DNA from: an uncultured Alphaproteobacteria bacterium
GTDB lineage: Bacteria > Pseudomonadota > Alphaproteobacteria > Rs-D84
DNA length: 35,055 bases
Direction of reading: 5' to 3'
NCBI GenBank assembly: GCA_946625925.1
Contig: CAMOTP010000003.1
Location: 1-35,055 of the forward strand
Below the pieces are notes generated by a model. It worked only from the letters and a program-made list of their open reading frames with translations, ran no database searches and was not told the DNA's origin. Positions 1-8,117 of the stretch are shown in pieces; position 1 is the stretch's first letter; each line of letters begins with the position of its first letter. The position numbers and the translations under genes are program-made.

Positions 1-461
1 TTTTTTCTTTTTCTAAATTCATCCAATGATACTACCCTGCCCTCGTCTGGAACGGTATTTTTATTTCCGTCCAATGGCAGTTCCATATCGTTATCTGCAG
101 ATTCGGGTTGTGTTTTTGGGTGAAATGTCAAAATAAAATCAACCGATGGATCTTTGAATTCAACCAATGCAGAAAAAGGAACGCGAATAAAAAATGGACG
201 ACCATCAAAAGTTAATTGAACACCAAATTCTTTGTCGGATACATGCAGATTATTATAAGAATATTGTAATACGATTGTCATAATATCAGGATAACGCATG
301 CGTAAAAAATCGGGCAATACTACACCAGGATCACGTGTTTTAAAAGTTATAAAGAAGTGCGAACCGTCCCCTAACCCGTTTATTTGTGCATAAACCAATG
401 CATCTTTTACAACAGATTTCAAAGCATTGTCTAACAATAGTTGATAATCAATTTGTGCCAT
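1..461 (-). CDS. sspB: ClpXP adaptor SspB, alphaproteobacterial type (3' end cut by window)
   Basis: This gene reads from an ATG at 461 down to base 1 with no stop, so the last few codons lie outside the window. The product begins MAQIDYQLLLDNALKSVV and contains a beta-rich core with FDGRPFFIRVPFSAL, as in SspB proteins. It has a variable acidic linker and then VVSLDEFRK near the visible end, which resembles the short C-terminal ClpX-docking tail of the family. SspB delivers ssrA-tagged and other substrates to the ClpXP protease in the cytoplasm. About 153 residues are visible, so probably only a few residues are missing. Its start lies 14 bases inside the end of recF, which suggests translational coupling. 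The family call is from recognition of the sequence, not from a search. Confidence 0.85.
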   Translation of the reverse strand, partial: MAQIDYQLLLDNALKSVVKDALVYAQINGLGDGSHFFITFKTRDPGVVLPDFLRMRYPDIMTIVLQYSYNNLHVSDKEFGVQLTFDGRPFFIRVPFSALVEFKDPSVDFILTFHPKTQPESADNDMELPLDGNKNTVPDEGRVVSLDEFRKRK

Positions 462-1548
462 TGTGTCCTTCTTTTCTATACAGTATATTATTTATCTCAC
501 CATTTTGGCAAGTGACAATTACAGCATCAGGAACATCAATAAAAGAATTTATATCTAATCCGGTTGCCCAAACTTGTGTATGTGTTTTATCTAATGATTT
601 AAAAATTCTGGCACGTGAATTGCTGTCCAGGTGTGCTGCCGCCTCGTCAAACAATACGATACAATTGCGATTTGTTTTTGTATATAACAAATTCGTGTGC
701 GCTAAAATTAAATCAAACAAAGCATTTTTTTGTTGGCCGGTACTGGTAAGTCTCACAGGTAATTTTAATTCGTTGTTAAACATGCCAAAATCTGATTTGT
801 GTGGCCCATCCAGTATCATTTTGTCGCCAATTAATTCACGTGTTTCGGACAAGTATTTGCGATATTCGCGTTCTGCTGCTGCAGCAGGCAGGCCGCCTAT
901 AATCATTTTTTCAACCAAACCATCCACAGAAACACTAAATTGATTTAAGAAATAATTAACTTCACCAGCATACTGAACGCGTGTCGCAGCAATCGCCACC
1001 GCCACAGCGGCTAATTGATTGTCCAATGCATCCAACCATTTTGAATCAGGACTGTTTTTTAATGCAAAAGCGCGTTCTGATAATAATCTGGCAAACTTTG
1101 CTGTGCGTCCACTGTGTGATGAATCAAAATTGTTTGCTAATCTATCAAAAAAAGCACGTCTATCTGCGGCAGAATCAACAAATAATCTATCTTCCTTTGG
1201 GGAAATCCACACAATGCGCAACATGTTTCCTAATTCGCCAAGTGTTGCGTTTTCATCGTTTATTTTTGCATGTCTGTTATTATCGCCAGGATTAAAAAAT
1301 ACACAGCAAGAATCCCCATCAATTGTTTCGCTAAAAACGGAAAAACCACCGTTGCCCGAAAAACAAGCTATATCACCCATGTCTGCACCACGCATACCCT
1401 TGTCCCCGGCCAGCATAGATACGGCTTCTAATATTGCTGTTTTTCCAGCGCCATTTTCACCAATGATAATGATGTTTTTTGCATCGTGCGTTTCAATACG
1501 CGATACTTTATGATTACGAAAATCTGTTAATGTAAGGCTTTTAATCAT
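448..1548 (-). CDS. recF: DNA replication and repair protein RecF
   Basis: This encodes a 366-residue RecF, an SMC-like ATPase that helps load RecA at single-strand gaps. The Walker A motif GENGAGKT is at residues 30-37, the ABC-type signature STGQQKN at about 269-275, and Walker B IVLFDE at about 297-302. FRNH near residue 10 is also typical. The length matches the family (about 360). The ATG at 1548 is chosen because the reading frame continues upstream only through the tRNA-Cys gene, which cannot be coding here. There is no clear Shine-Dalgarno sequence before this ATG; only 12 bases separate it from the tRNA 3' end. The gene lies between tRNA-Cys and sspB, not after dnaN as in many bacteria. 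Confidence 0.93.
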   Translation of the reverse strand: MIKSLTLTDFRNHKVSRIETHDAKNIIIIGENGAGKTAILEAVSMLAGDKGMRGADMGDIACFSGNGGFSVFSETIDGDSCCVFFNPGDNNRHAKINDENATLGELGNMLRIVWISPKEDRLFVDSAADRRAFFDRLANNFDSSHSGRTAKFARLLSERAFALKNSPDSKWLDALDNQLAAVAVAIAATRVQYAGEVNYFLNQFSVSVDGLVEKMIIGGLPAAAAEREYRKYLSETRELIGDKMILDGPHKSDFGMFNNELKLPVRLTSTGQQKNALFDLILAHTNLLYTKTNRNCIVLFDEAAAHLDSNSRARIFKSLDKTHTQVWATGLDINSFIDVPDAVIVTCQNGEINNILYRKEGHNGTN

Positions 1549-1560
1549 AATGGAATTTTT

Positions 1561-1634
1561 TGGAGGCCAGGGTCGGAATCGAACCGGCATCCAAGGATTT
1601 GCAGTCCTCTGCATAACCACTCTGCCACCTGGCC
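1561..1634 (-). tRNA. tRNA-Cys (anticodon GCA), CCA encoded
   Basis: The minus strand folds as a complete cloverleaf of 74 bases. The acceptor arms GGCCAGG (1634-1628) and CCTGGCC (1571-1565) pair perfectly. They are followed by discriminator U and an encoded CCA at 1563-1561. The anticodon loop CTGCAAA carries GCA, the T-loop reads GGTTCGATTCC, and the discriminator U73 is the expected identity base for tRNA-Cys. A promoter lies just upstream and recF starts 12 bases downstream, so the tRNA and recF are probably transcribed together. Confidence 0.96.
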
Positions 1635-1650
1635 ATCGACATGTGATTGC

Positions 1651-1679
1651 ATATTAAACAAAAAAAACAACCTTTGCAA
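1651..1679 (-). promoter_or_regulatory. Predicted promoter of tRNA-Cys/recF/sspB
   Basis: On the minus strand TTGCAA (1679-1674) is separated by 17 bases from TAATAT (1656-1651). Transcription would start near 1644, about 10 bases before the tRNA 5' end at 1634. The same -35 hexamer occurs before pnp and the TolC-like gene. Confidence 0.6.
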
Positions 1680-1725
1680 CATAAAAATTATGATAAAAAT
1701 CGTTATGTTTAACAGCTAATTTTTA

Positions 1726-1755
1726 TTGCAACGATTTATGTTTTTTTATTATACT
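1726..1755 (+). promoter_or_regulatory. Predicted promoter of the tolC-macAB operon
   Basis: TTGCAA (1726-1731) is followed after 18 bases by TATACT (1750-1755). Transcription would begin near 1762, leaving a leader of about 12 bases that still contains the purine-rich AAGAGAG ribosome-binding site before the ATG at 1774. This position argues against any upstream start codon for the first gene. Confidence 0.6.
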
Positions 1756-1773
1756 TTTCACAAGAGAGAATAT

Positions 1774-3096
1774 ATGAAAAAATGTAGTTTGCTTTTCGCT
1801 TTTATACCGTGCGTTGCATTTGGCGCTGATGATTGTGCAACGGTACGTAATGTCCCAGATACAACATTAACATTACAACAGGTTGTTAATTTTGGATTGT
1901 GTCGTAATCCACAAACTGCGGCTGCATATGCGTCATATCGTTCTGCACATTTTTCGAAAAATGCACAATATGCCAATTATTTGCCTAAAATTGATGCTCA
2001 TGCATCTGCGGGACGCAATCATCGTGTACATGATGATTGGGATTACAGTGGGTCGTTATCTGCATCTTATTTAATATTTGATTTTGGCAAAAGGTCATCT
2101 GATTTTGCAACAACGCTGGCTACATATCGGGCGGCCGGATTTGATTATGATGAAACTGTTCAAAATTATGTATATTCTGTAATTGGGGCGTATTATGAAT
2201 TGCTGAATGCAAATGCAAACGTCGAGGCCGCAGAATCCGCATTAAAAGTAGCAAAAACTGCCAAGGATACAGCAGATAAAAAATTCAAAGCCGGCGCAGT
2301 GGCCAAGGCTGATGTTTATAAAGCGGACACTACTCTCGCATCGGCTGAATTAAAATTGGAACGTGCAAAAAATAATCGTGAAATAAGCAAGGGAACATTA
2401 CTTACAAAATTATCATTTCCTGCAAACCAAGAAATAACAATTGCAGATATGCCGTCGTCATTTGGTTCTGATGCAGAAAGTGAAGATATTGATAAATTAA
2501 TTGAAATTGCACGTAAAAAACGTCCGGATTTGTTAAAGGCAACCGCAAATAAAGACGCGGCCTGGAACCGTCGAAATAGTGCTTTTTTGAAAAATTTACC
2601 ATCGATTTCTGCAACCGCATCTGTTGATATGCATGCAAAATCTGTTGGTGGATTGTTTGAGCATATGTCTGAACGTGCAGGCGGATCGGTTGGTATATCT
2701 GTATCTATGCCAATTTTTGCAGGTTTTGCTAATACATACAATGCACGCGCTGCGGTGGCAAATTATGATGCGGCTGTGGAATCAGAACGTTCTGTCAGAA
2801 ATAATGCGATGATGGATGTGTTTACCGCACATCAAAATTATAAAACAGCAAAAACAGTGCTTGAACAAACGAATTCATTGTTGAAATCTGCAATAGAAAA
2901 TGAACGTGTCACATCTGGTATGTACAAGGTTGGACGCAGTACAATGCTAGATTGGCAACAGGCACAAAGTGATTTAATTGATGCGCGTAATCAAAATAAC
3001 GCGGCAAAATATGATTTGTATGTTAAACGTGCAGCGGTTGCGCTGGCTATTGGTGACATACAATCAGGACTAGACGGAGAGATTGATGTTAAGTAA
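1774..3096 (+). CDS. TolC-family outer membrane efflux protein
   Basis: The product has 440 residues, close to the usual TolC-family size. It begins with a signal peptide, MKKCSLLFAFIPCVAFGA, probably cleaved before DDC. It then shows the family pattern of two long alpha-helical repeats rich in Ala, Asn and Lys, for example AYASYRSAHFSKNAQYANYLPK and, in the second half, AGFANTYNARAAVANYDAA. TolC-like proteins form trimeric channels through the outer membrane and periplasm. The ATG at 1774 follows AAGAGAG and is preferred over an in-frame ATG at 1726, which would fall in the promoter and give no signal peptide. The downstream MacA-like gene overlaps its end by 11 bases, so it is the exit duct of the same pump. 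Confidence 0.88.
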   Translation: MKKCSLLFAFIPCVAFGADDCATVRNVPDTTLTLQQVVNFGLCRNPQTAAAYASYRSAHFSKNAQYANYLPKIDAHASAGRNHRVHDDWDYSGSLSASYLIFDFGKRSSDFATTLATYRAAGFDYDETVQNYVYSVIGAYYELLNANANVEAAESALKVAKTAKDTADKKFKAGAVAKADVYKADTTLASAELKLERAKNNREISKGTLLTKLSFPANQEITIADMPSSFGSDAESEDIDKLIEIARKKRPDLLKATANKDAAWNRRNSAFLKNLPSISATASVDMHAKSVGGLFEHMSERAGGSVGISVSMPIFAGFANTYNARAAVANYDAAVESERSVRNNAMMDVFTAHQNYKTAKTVLEQTNSLLKSAIENERVTSGMYKVGRSTMLDWQQAQSDLIDARNQNNAAKYDLYVKRAAVALAIGDIQSGLDGEIDVK

Positions 3097-4273
3097 ATTT
3101 AAACAATTTATAACTTGGCCTTGGCGACACAAATGGTGGTCGTTATTAATAATTATTATCGCGGCTGTTTTATATTTTATGTACGGTGGAACAGCGTCTA
3201 AAAAATCTGGTGCCAAGGGTGATTTTGTCACTGTTGATATTAAACGTGGTGATTTAGAACAAGTCGTCAGTGCCACTGGTGAAATTAGCCCAGTAAATAC
3301 GGTTAGTGTTGGTTCCCAGGTTTCCGGCACAATCGAGGCAATTTATGCTGATTTTAATACCCAGGTACATCAGGGCCAGGTTTTGTTAAAAATAGAACCG
3401 TCTGTTTTACAATCGTCCGTTGACGAGGCCAAGGCAGCATTGGATTCTGCAAAATCTCAGCGTAATTATGCAAAAAATGAATATGAACGTAATAAATATT
3501 TATACGAAAGTGATTTTATAGCACGTTCTACAATGGAACAATCTCTAACGCAATATGAACAAGCCGAGGCTTCTGTTGTGCGTGCACAATCACAATATGA
3601 TAAAGCGGTAACGAATCTGGGGTATGCAACAATTACATCACCTGTGGATGGTACGGTTATATCGCGCAAGGTTGATAAAGGTCAAACAGTGGCGGCATCA
3701 TTTCAAACACCAGATTTATTTGAAATTGCCGAAGATTTAACCAAAATGCAAATTGAAACGGCTGTTTCCGAGGCTGATATTGGTATGATTCAACAAGGAC
3801 AATCTGTCACATTTACGGTTGATGCATATCCGGGGAATACATTTAATGGTATTGTGCGTCAAATTCGTTTGTCACCAACAACCACATCTAATGTTGTTGT
3901 GTATACGGTTGTGATTGATGTTGATAATGAAAAACTGTTGCTTATGCCAGGAATGACAGCATTTGTGACGATTGTTGTTAATCGTGCCGAAGATGTCCTA
4001 TACGCACAGAATTCTGCGTTTTTGTTAAAATCTTTTGAAAATATAGATCCATCAGCGGCAAATATGTCTACGGCAAATCATCTGGCTATTTTGCGTGACA
4101 AGAAACCCGTAATTGTTTCGTATAAAAAAGGTTTGGTTACCGCAACAGAAACAGAAATAATATCAGATGAAATTAAATCTGGGGATAAAATAATTGTTGG
4201 TCGTATAGGCCAGGCATCGTCTTTGAAAAAATCTACAATGCGTGGGCGTCCAATGGGTGGTGGCCCAATGTAA
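3086..4273 (+). CDS. macA: MacA-like periplasmic adaptor (membrane fusion) protein
   Basis: This is a 395-residue membrane fusion protein. A short cytoplasmic stretch is followed by one inner-membrane anchor (WWSLLIIIIAAVLYFMYGG, about residues 16-34). Next come a first half-lipoyl segment (VVSATGEISPVNTVSVGSQV), an alpha-helical hairpin, a second half-lipoyl segment (ATITSPVDGTVISRKVDKGQ) and beta-barrel domains. It would bridge an inner-membrane ABC pump to the TolC-like channel encoded just upstream. The ATG at 3086 sits after GGAGAG and inside the last codons of the tolC gene. A TTG three bases earlier is possible but less likely. The C-terminus is Gly/Met/Arg-rich (MRGRPMGGGPM). The exact substrate cannot be read from the sequence. 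Confidence 0.88.
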   Translation: MLSKFKQFITWPWRHKWWSLLIIIIAAVLYFMYGGTASKKSGAKGDFVTVDIKRGDLEQVVSATGEISPVNTVSVGSQVSGTIEAIYADFNTQVHQGQVLLKIEPSVLQSSVDEAKAALDSAKSQRNYAKNEYERNKYLYESDFIARSTMEQSLTQYEQAEASVVRAQSQYDKAVTNLGYATITSPVDGTVISRKVDKGQTVAASFQTPDLFEIAEDLTKMQIETAVSEADIGMIQQGQSVTFTVDAYPGNTFNGIVRQIRLSPTTTSNVVVYTVVIDVDNEKLLLMPGMTAFVTIVVNRAEDVLYAQNSAFLLKSFENIDPSAANMSTANHLAILRDKKPVIVSYKKGLVTATETEIISDEIKSGDKIIVGRIGQASSLKKSTMRGRPMGGGPM

Positions 4274-4287
4274 TCCAAGGAAAAATA

Positions 4288-5034
4288 ATGGCACAACAAC
4301 CAGATGTAATTTCTATGAATAAAATCTGTAAAAGCTTTCCCTTGGAAATTGGGGGCAGCCAACAGGTTTTATTTGATATTACATTGGATATACATGCAGG
4401 GGAATTTGTGTCAATAATGGGGCCGTCTGGTTCTGGAAAATCAACCTGTATGAATATCATTGGTGCATTAGATACTGCCACATCTGGGGTTTATAAATTA
4501 TATGGTCGTGATATATCGACAATGACTGCTGATGAATTAGCGACAATTAGAAATGAATACATCGGTTTTGTTTTTCAAAATTTTAATTTATTACCTAAAC
4601 GCAACATATTAGATAATGTGATGTTGCCACTGATGTATCGCGGAATGTCAATCCAAGATAGAATAATCAAATCGCGCGAAATGTTGAAATTGGTTGGATT
4701 AAAAGATTTCGAAACGTACTTACCCACACAATTATCGGGCGGAATGAAGCAACGTGTTGCAATTGCACGTGCATTGGCAGGAACCCCAAAATTGATTCTG
4801 GCCGATGAACCAACAGGTGCCTTGGATTCAAAAATGGGTAATGAAATTTTACAGTTCTTTAAAAAGTTAAATAAAGAACTGGGAATAACGATTGTCATGA
4901 TTACACATGAATTTGATATTGCAAAGTATTCTGACAGATTAATTCATATTTACGATGGACGTATTACATACGATGGAAAAATACCTAAATCAGAATCTGA
5001 TTTAATGCCAAAACAAAAAAGGAACACAAAATGA
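4288..5034 (+). CDS. MacB/LolD-type ABC transporter ATP-binding protein
   Basis: This 248-residue nucleotide-binding protein carries Walker A GPSGSGKS (45-52), a Q-loop in FVFQNFNLLPKR (Q97), the ABC signature LSGGMKQR (149-156), Walker B LILADEP (169-175) and the H-loop in ITHEFD. The sequence type matches MacB, LolD and YknY. It would energise the permease encoded immediately downstream, with which it overlaps by four bases (ATGA). In E. coli MacB the ATPase and permease form one chain of about 650 residues; here they are two genes. Its place after the MacA-like gene indicates an efflux or lipoprotein-type transporter and not a nutrient importer. Confidence 0.9.
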   Translation: MAQQPDVISMNKICKSFPLEIGGSQQVLFDITLDIHAGEFVSIMGPSGSGKSTCMNIIGALDTATSGVYKLYGRDISTMTADELATIRNEYIGFVFQNFNLLPKRNILDNVMLPLMYRGMSIQDRIIKSREMLKLVGLKDFETYLPTQLSGGMKQRVAIARALAGTPKLILADEPTGALDSKMGNEILQFFKKLNKELGITIVMITHEFDIAKYSDRLIHIYDGRITYDGKIPKSESDLMPKQKRNTK

Positions 5035-6248
5035 CCTTTAACGATATTTTAAAGGAATCTTGGCTGTCAATCAGTGGAAATAAATTGCGTTCGTTTTTGA
5101 CGGTGCTGGGCATTATTATTGGTGTTATGGCTGTGGTAATAATGGTTGCCGTTGGGGAAACTGTACAACAATCCATTACAGATCAGTTTTCGTCATTGGG
5201 TACAAATACAATTGTTATACGTGCTGGTGCCGCTCGTGTTGGTGGTATTCGTATGGGAAACAGACAAACATTAACAACCGATGATGCTGAATATCTGGCA
5301 AAATTACCAGATGTTGCTGCGGTCAGCCCAATGCAAAATAGTTCTGCCCAGGTTGTATACGGTAATAAAAATTGGTCGACATCATTGGTTGGTGTCTATC
5401 CAGATTATCAAATTGTTCAAAATGTCGAGGTTGAATATGGTGCTTTTCTGGATATGGATGCTGTAAAAAATGCGGCAACATATGCTGTTATTGGTCCTGA
5501 TACAGCAAACGAACTAGGAATGTCAAAAAATCCAGTTGGTCAAATTATAAGAATACAAAATACCCCATTTGTTATCATCGGTGTAACCAAGGCCAAGGGT
5601 GATTCTGCAATGGGCAGTGCTGATGATATGATAATAATCCCTATTACAACATTAAAAAAACGTCTGTCTGGCAGTCGTTTTCCAAAAGCTGTGCAATCGA
5701 TTGTTTTAAAATTATACCAAGATGCAGATAATAATATCGCAACTGAACAAATAACCGCTATTTTGCGTTCGCGTCACAGATTAAAAGATAATGAAGATGA
5801 TGATTTTCAAATTACAGATATGAAACAAGTTATGGAAACAATGAATACTGTTACAGGATATATCAAATTATTATTGGTTGCTATTGCTGCGGTTTCATTA
5901 CTGGTTGGATCAATTGGTATTATGAATATGATGTTGGTATCTGTGGCTGAACGTACACGTGAAATCGGTGTGCGAAAAGCAATAGGTGCCCGCGAAAAGC
6001 ATATAATAATTCAATTTTTATCAGAATCAGTTTTAATTTCTTTCATAGGTTCTATGACGGGACTTGTCCTTGGCGAAGGATTGGCCCAGGGTGTTGGGCG
6101 CTTTGTGCTGGGGTATAATGTACCACTCAGCATATGGCCTGTTGTTGTGTCTGTCAGTGTTGCAATTGTTGTAGGTTTGGCTTCTGGTGTTTTTCCTGCG
6201 ATTAAGGCAGCAAAATTAAATCCGATTGACAGTTTACGCTACGAATAA
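5031..6248 (+). CDS. MacB-type ABC transporter permease (FtsX-like domain)
   Basis: The 405-residue protein has the MacB/FtsX layout. One N-terminal membrane helix (about residues 20-42, LTVLGIIIGVMAVVIMVAVG) is followed by a large periplasmic domain of about 220 residues. Three C-terminal helices follow, with the conserved stretch SIGIMNMMLVSVAERTREIG before the last two. TREIGVRKAIGA matches the coupling region that contacts the ATPase. It starts with the ATG that overlaps the ATPase stop codon, so the two subunits are translationally coupled. Together with the MacA-like and TolC-like products it makes a complete tripartite pump spanning both membranes. Substrate unknown; macrolide or lipid-type cargo would only be a guess. 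Confidence 0.88.
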   Translation: MTFNDILKESWLSISGNKLRSFLTVLGIIIGVMAVVIMVAVGETVQQSITDQFSSLGTNTIVIRAGAARVGGIRMGNRQTLTTDDAEYLAKLPDVAAVSPMQNSSAQVVYGNKNWSTSLVGVYPDYQIVQNVEVEYGAFLDMDAVKNAATYAVIGPDTANELGMSKNPVGQIIRIQNTPFVIIGVTKAKGDSAMGSADDMIIIPITTLKKRLSGSRFPKAVQSIVLKLYQDADNNIATEQITAILRSRHRLKDNEDDDFQITDMKQVMETMNTVTGYIKLLLVAIAAVSLLVGSIGIMNMMLVSVAERTREIGVRKAIGAREKHIIIQFLSESVLISFIGSMTGLVLGEGLAQGVGRFVLGYNVPLSIWPVVVSVSVAIVVGLASGVFPAIKAAKLNPIDSLRYE

Positions 6249-6296
6249 TAAAATCGCATCTGTGATTAAATTTGTGCGAAATAAAACAAACTAAAA

Positions 6297-7214
6297 ATGA
6301 CATATCTGATATTTTGTTTTGGATTGGTGCTTTTGATAACCGGTGGCGAGGTCCTGGTTCGTAATGGTGTAAAACTGGCACATAAATTGAAACTGTCGCC
6401 ATTGATGATAGGAATTATTTTAATGGGTGTTGGTACATCTTTGCCAGAATTATCTGCATCACTTAGTGCATTATTTGCGAATCCCCCTACCCCAGGTATT
6501 GCATTTGGTAACGTAATTGGTTCAAATATTTCAAACGTTTTGTTCATATTGGGATTATCAGCACTGATATCACCAATAAAAATAAATAACGAAAGTTTTA
6601 AACGCGATGGCTCTTTTTTAATTATATCGGCTTTGATGTTGGGATTGATAATGCTGTTGGGTCATCTAGATTCTATCATAGGATTGTTTTTCATATTATG
6701 TATATTTGGCTATTTTGCAATTTGCTATGATAAAGAACCCGAACCAGAAAATCTGCATTTAACCAAGACACAAGAACGTTCGGTTTTAACCTTGGGTTGT
6801 TTTGCTATATTTGGAATTGCATCAATTGTATATGGGGCAAATTTATTAGTAGATTCCGCCACAAAAATAGCAACATTGTTAGGAATACCACAAGCAACAC
6901 TGGGATTAACCATGGTTGCTTTGGGAACATCATTACCCGAATTAACTGTGTCTGTTGTTGCGGCCATGCATAAACACAGTGCTATTGCATATGGCAATGT
7001 AATAGGCAGTAACATTGCGAATATATTTTTAATCATTGGTGTTATGGGTATGGCGCGTGCAACCGATGTTCCACAACTATGGTCCAGTTATTTTATAATG
7101 ATTGCGGTCACAACTTTAATGTTAATATGCGGAATCATAGGTAAAATTCCACGTTGGACTGGGTTATTGTTTTTGACAGCATATGCCGCATACATATGTT
7201 TTTTGTTCAAATAA
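6297..7214 (+). CDS. Calcium/sodium antiporter (CaCA family, YrbG-like)
   Basis: This 305-residue integral membrane protein has the internal duplication of the CaCA family. The first half has MGVGTSLPELSAS and GNVIGSNISN, and the second half repeats them as VALGTSLPELTVS and GNVIGSNIAN. These paired alpha-repeats form the ion-binding centre. About ten hydrophobic segments are visible. The role is exchange of Na+ or H+ for Ca2+ across the inner membrane. The ATG at 6297 has no good ribosome-binding site and lies 48 bases after the permease gene, so it may be carried on the same transcript. Its 3' end overlaps the convergent gpsA gene by 51 bases. Confidence 0.9.
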   Translation: MTYLIFCFGLVLLITGGEVLVRNGVKLAHKLKLSPLMIGIILMGVGTSLPELSASLSALFANPPTPGIAFGNVIGSNISNVLFILGLSALISPIKINNESFKRDGSFLIISALMLGLIMLLGHLDSIIGLFFILCIFGYFAICYDKEPEPENLHLTKTQERSVLTLGCFAIFGIASIVYGANLLVDSATKIATLLGIPQATLGLTMVALGTSLPELTVSVVAAMHKHSAIAYGNVIGSNIANIFLIIGVMGMARATDVPQLWSSYFIMIAVTTLMLICGIIGKIPRWTGLLFLTAYAAYICFLFK

Positions 7215-8117
7215 ATCTTGGTATTTTGGCGAGTTTCTTATAATCTTGTGCATTTTTTCGCGCATTTCGTCCAATACAGGCGTATCACACCCCAATTTAC
7301 GTGCACGTACAATAAGTGTTTCGTATGCATAAATACCTTCGATGGTTCCAACCAATTCTTCGTTGCGTGCAATTGCTATACCACCGGAATAATTACGACT
7401 GGTTGGTGATGTCGCAGACAGGAATAAATCCCCCAAACCACACAGACCTGTAAATGTTTTTAATTCTGCCCCCAATGCCAATCCTAATTTAATAATTTCA
7501 TTACAGCAACGTGTAAAAATCAAAGCACGTTCATTTTCTGATTTTATAGTTTCATGAATATATCCAGCAATCAATGCCATAACATTTTTACCTACACCAG
7601 AAATTTGGGTTCCAATAATATCATCTGTCGCATCAAGATAAGATAAATTCAAGGTTTGCAGCCCTGCTTCCATAACCTTGGCGCTGGTACCAGCCAATGT
7701 TGAACCAGTAGGAATACCTAATGCTACCTCATGTGCAAATTGTGGTCCTGATAAAACACCAAAATCTGTGCATTTTGGTAATTCGCTTTGCAAAATTTCA
7801 GTCATAAATTCATGTGTTCTGCAATCTGCGCCTTTGGTACAAATGATAACAGGTTGTTGATTATAATATTTTGTGAATTTTTGTATTGTTTCACGAAAAA
7901 AAACAGCCGGTGTCACATTTAACCATAAATCAGCGTTTTTTAAATCTTGTGGATTTGTCACAACGGTTAAATTGTTTGGAATATCAATATTTTCAAAGTG
8001 CTTATATTCACCGTCAAAAGACCATAAAATAACGTTTGCGCCACCACGTGCGATGTTTATTGCCAGTGCCGTTCCCCATGCCCCAGCGCCAATAACACCA
8101 ACAGTTTTATAAATCAT
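7164..8117 (-). CDS. gpsA: Glycerol-3-phosphate dehydrogenase [NAD(P)+]
   Basis: The 317-residue product starts with the Rossmann motif GVIGAGAWGTALA (glycines 10, 12 and 15). It also contains the active-site lysine region GVGKNVMALIAGY and the substrate-binding stretch CGLGDLFLSATSPTSRN. GpsA reduces dihydroxyacetone phosphate to sn-glycerol-3-phosphate, the backbone for phospholipids, in the cytoplasm. The length fits the family. The start codon shares one base with the stop of the upstream TPR gene (TAATG), so the two are coupled. The last 17 codons overlap the convergent antiporter gene, and the C-terminal tail (TYVCGICCQKQ) is not part of the usual conserved core. Confidence 0.94.
   Translation of the reverse strand: MIYKTVGVIGAGAWGTALAINIARGGANVILWSFDGEYKHFENIDIPNNLTVVTNPQDLKNADLWLNVTPAVFFRETIQKFTKYYNQQPVIICTKGADCRTHEFMTEILQSELPKCTDFGVLSGPQFAHEVALGIPTGSTLAGTSAKVMEAGLQTLNLSYLDATDDIIGTQISGVGKNVMALIAGYIHETIKSENERALIFTRCCNEIIKLGLALGAELKTFTGLCGLGDLFLSATSPTSRNYSGGIAIARNEELVGTIEGIYAYETLIVRARKLGCDTPVLDEMREKMHKIIRNSPKYQDLFEQKTYVCGICCQKQ

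Noticed and set aside
386..1513. Plus-strand open frames opposite recF
   Set aside because: No ribosome-binding sites or family motifs; recF on the other strand explains the region.
1549..1620. In-frame N-terminal extension of recF (24 extra codons)
   Set aside because: It runs through a complete tRNA-Cys gene. The conserved RecF sequence starts at 1548.
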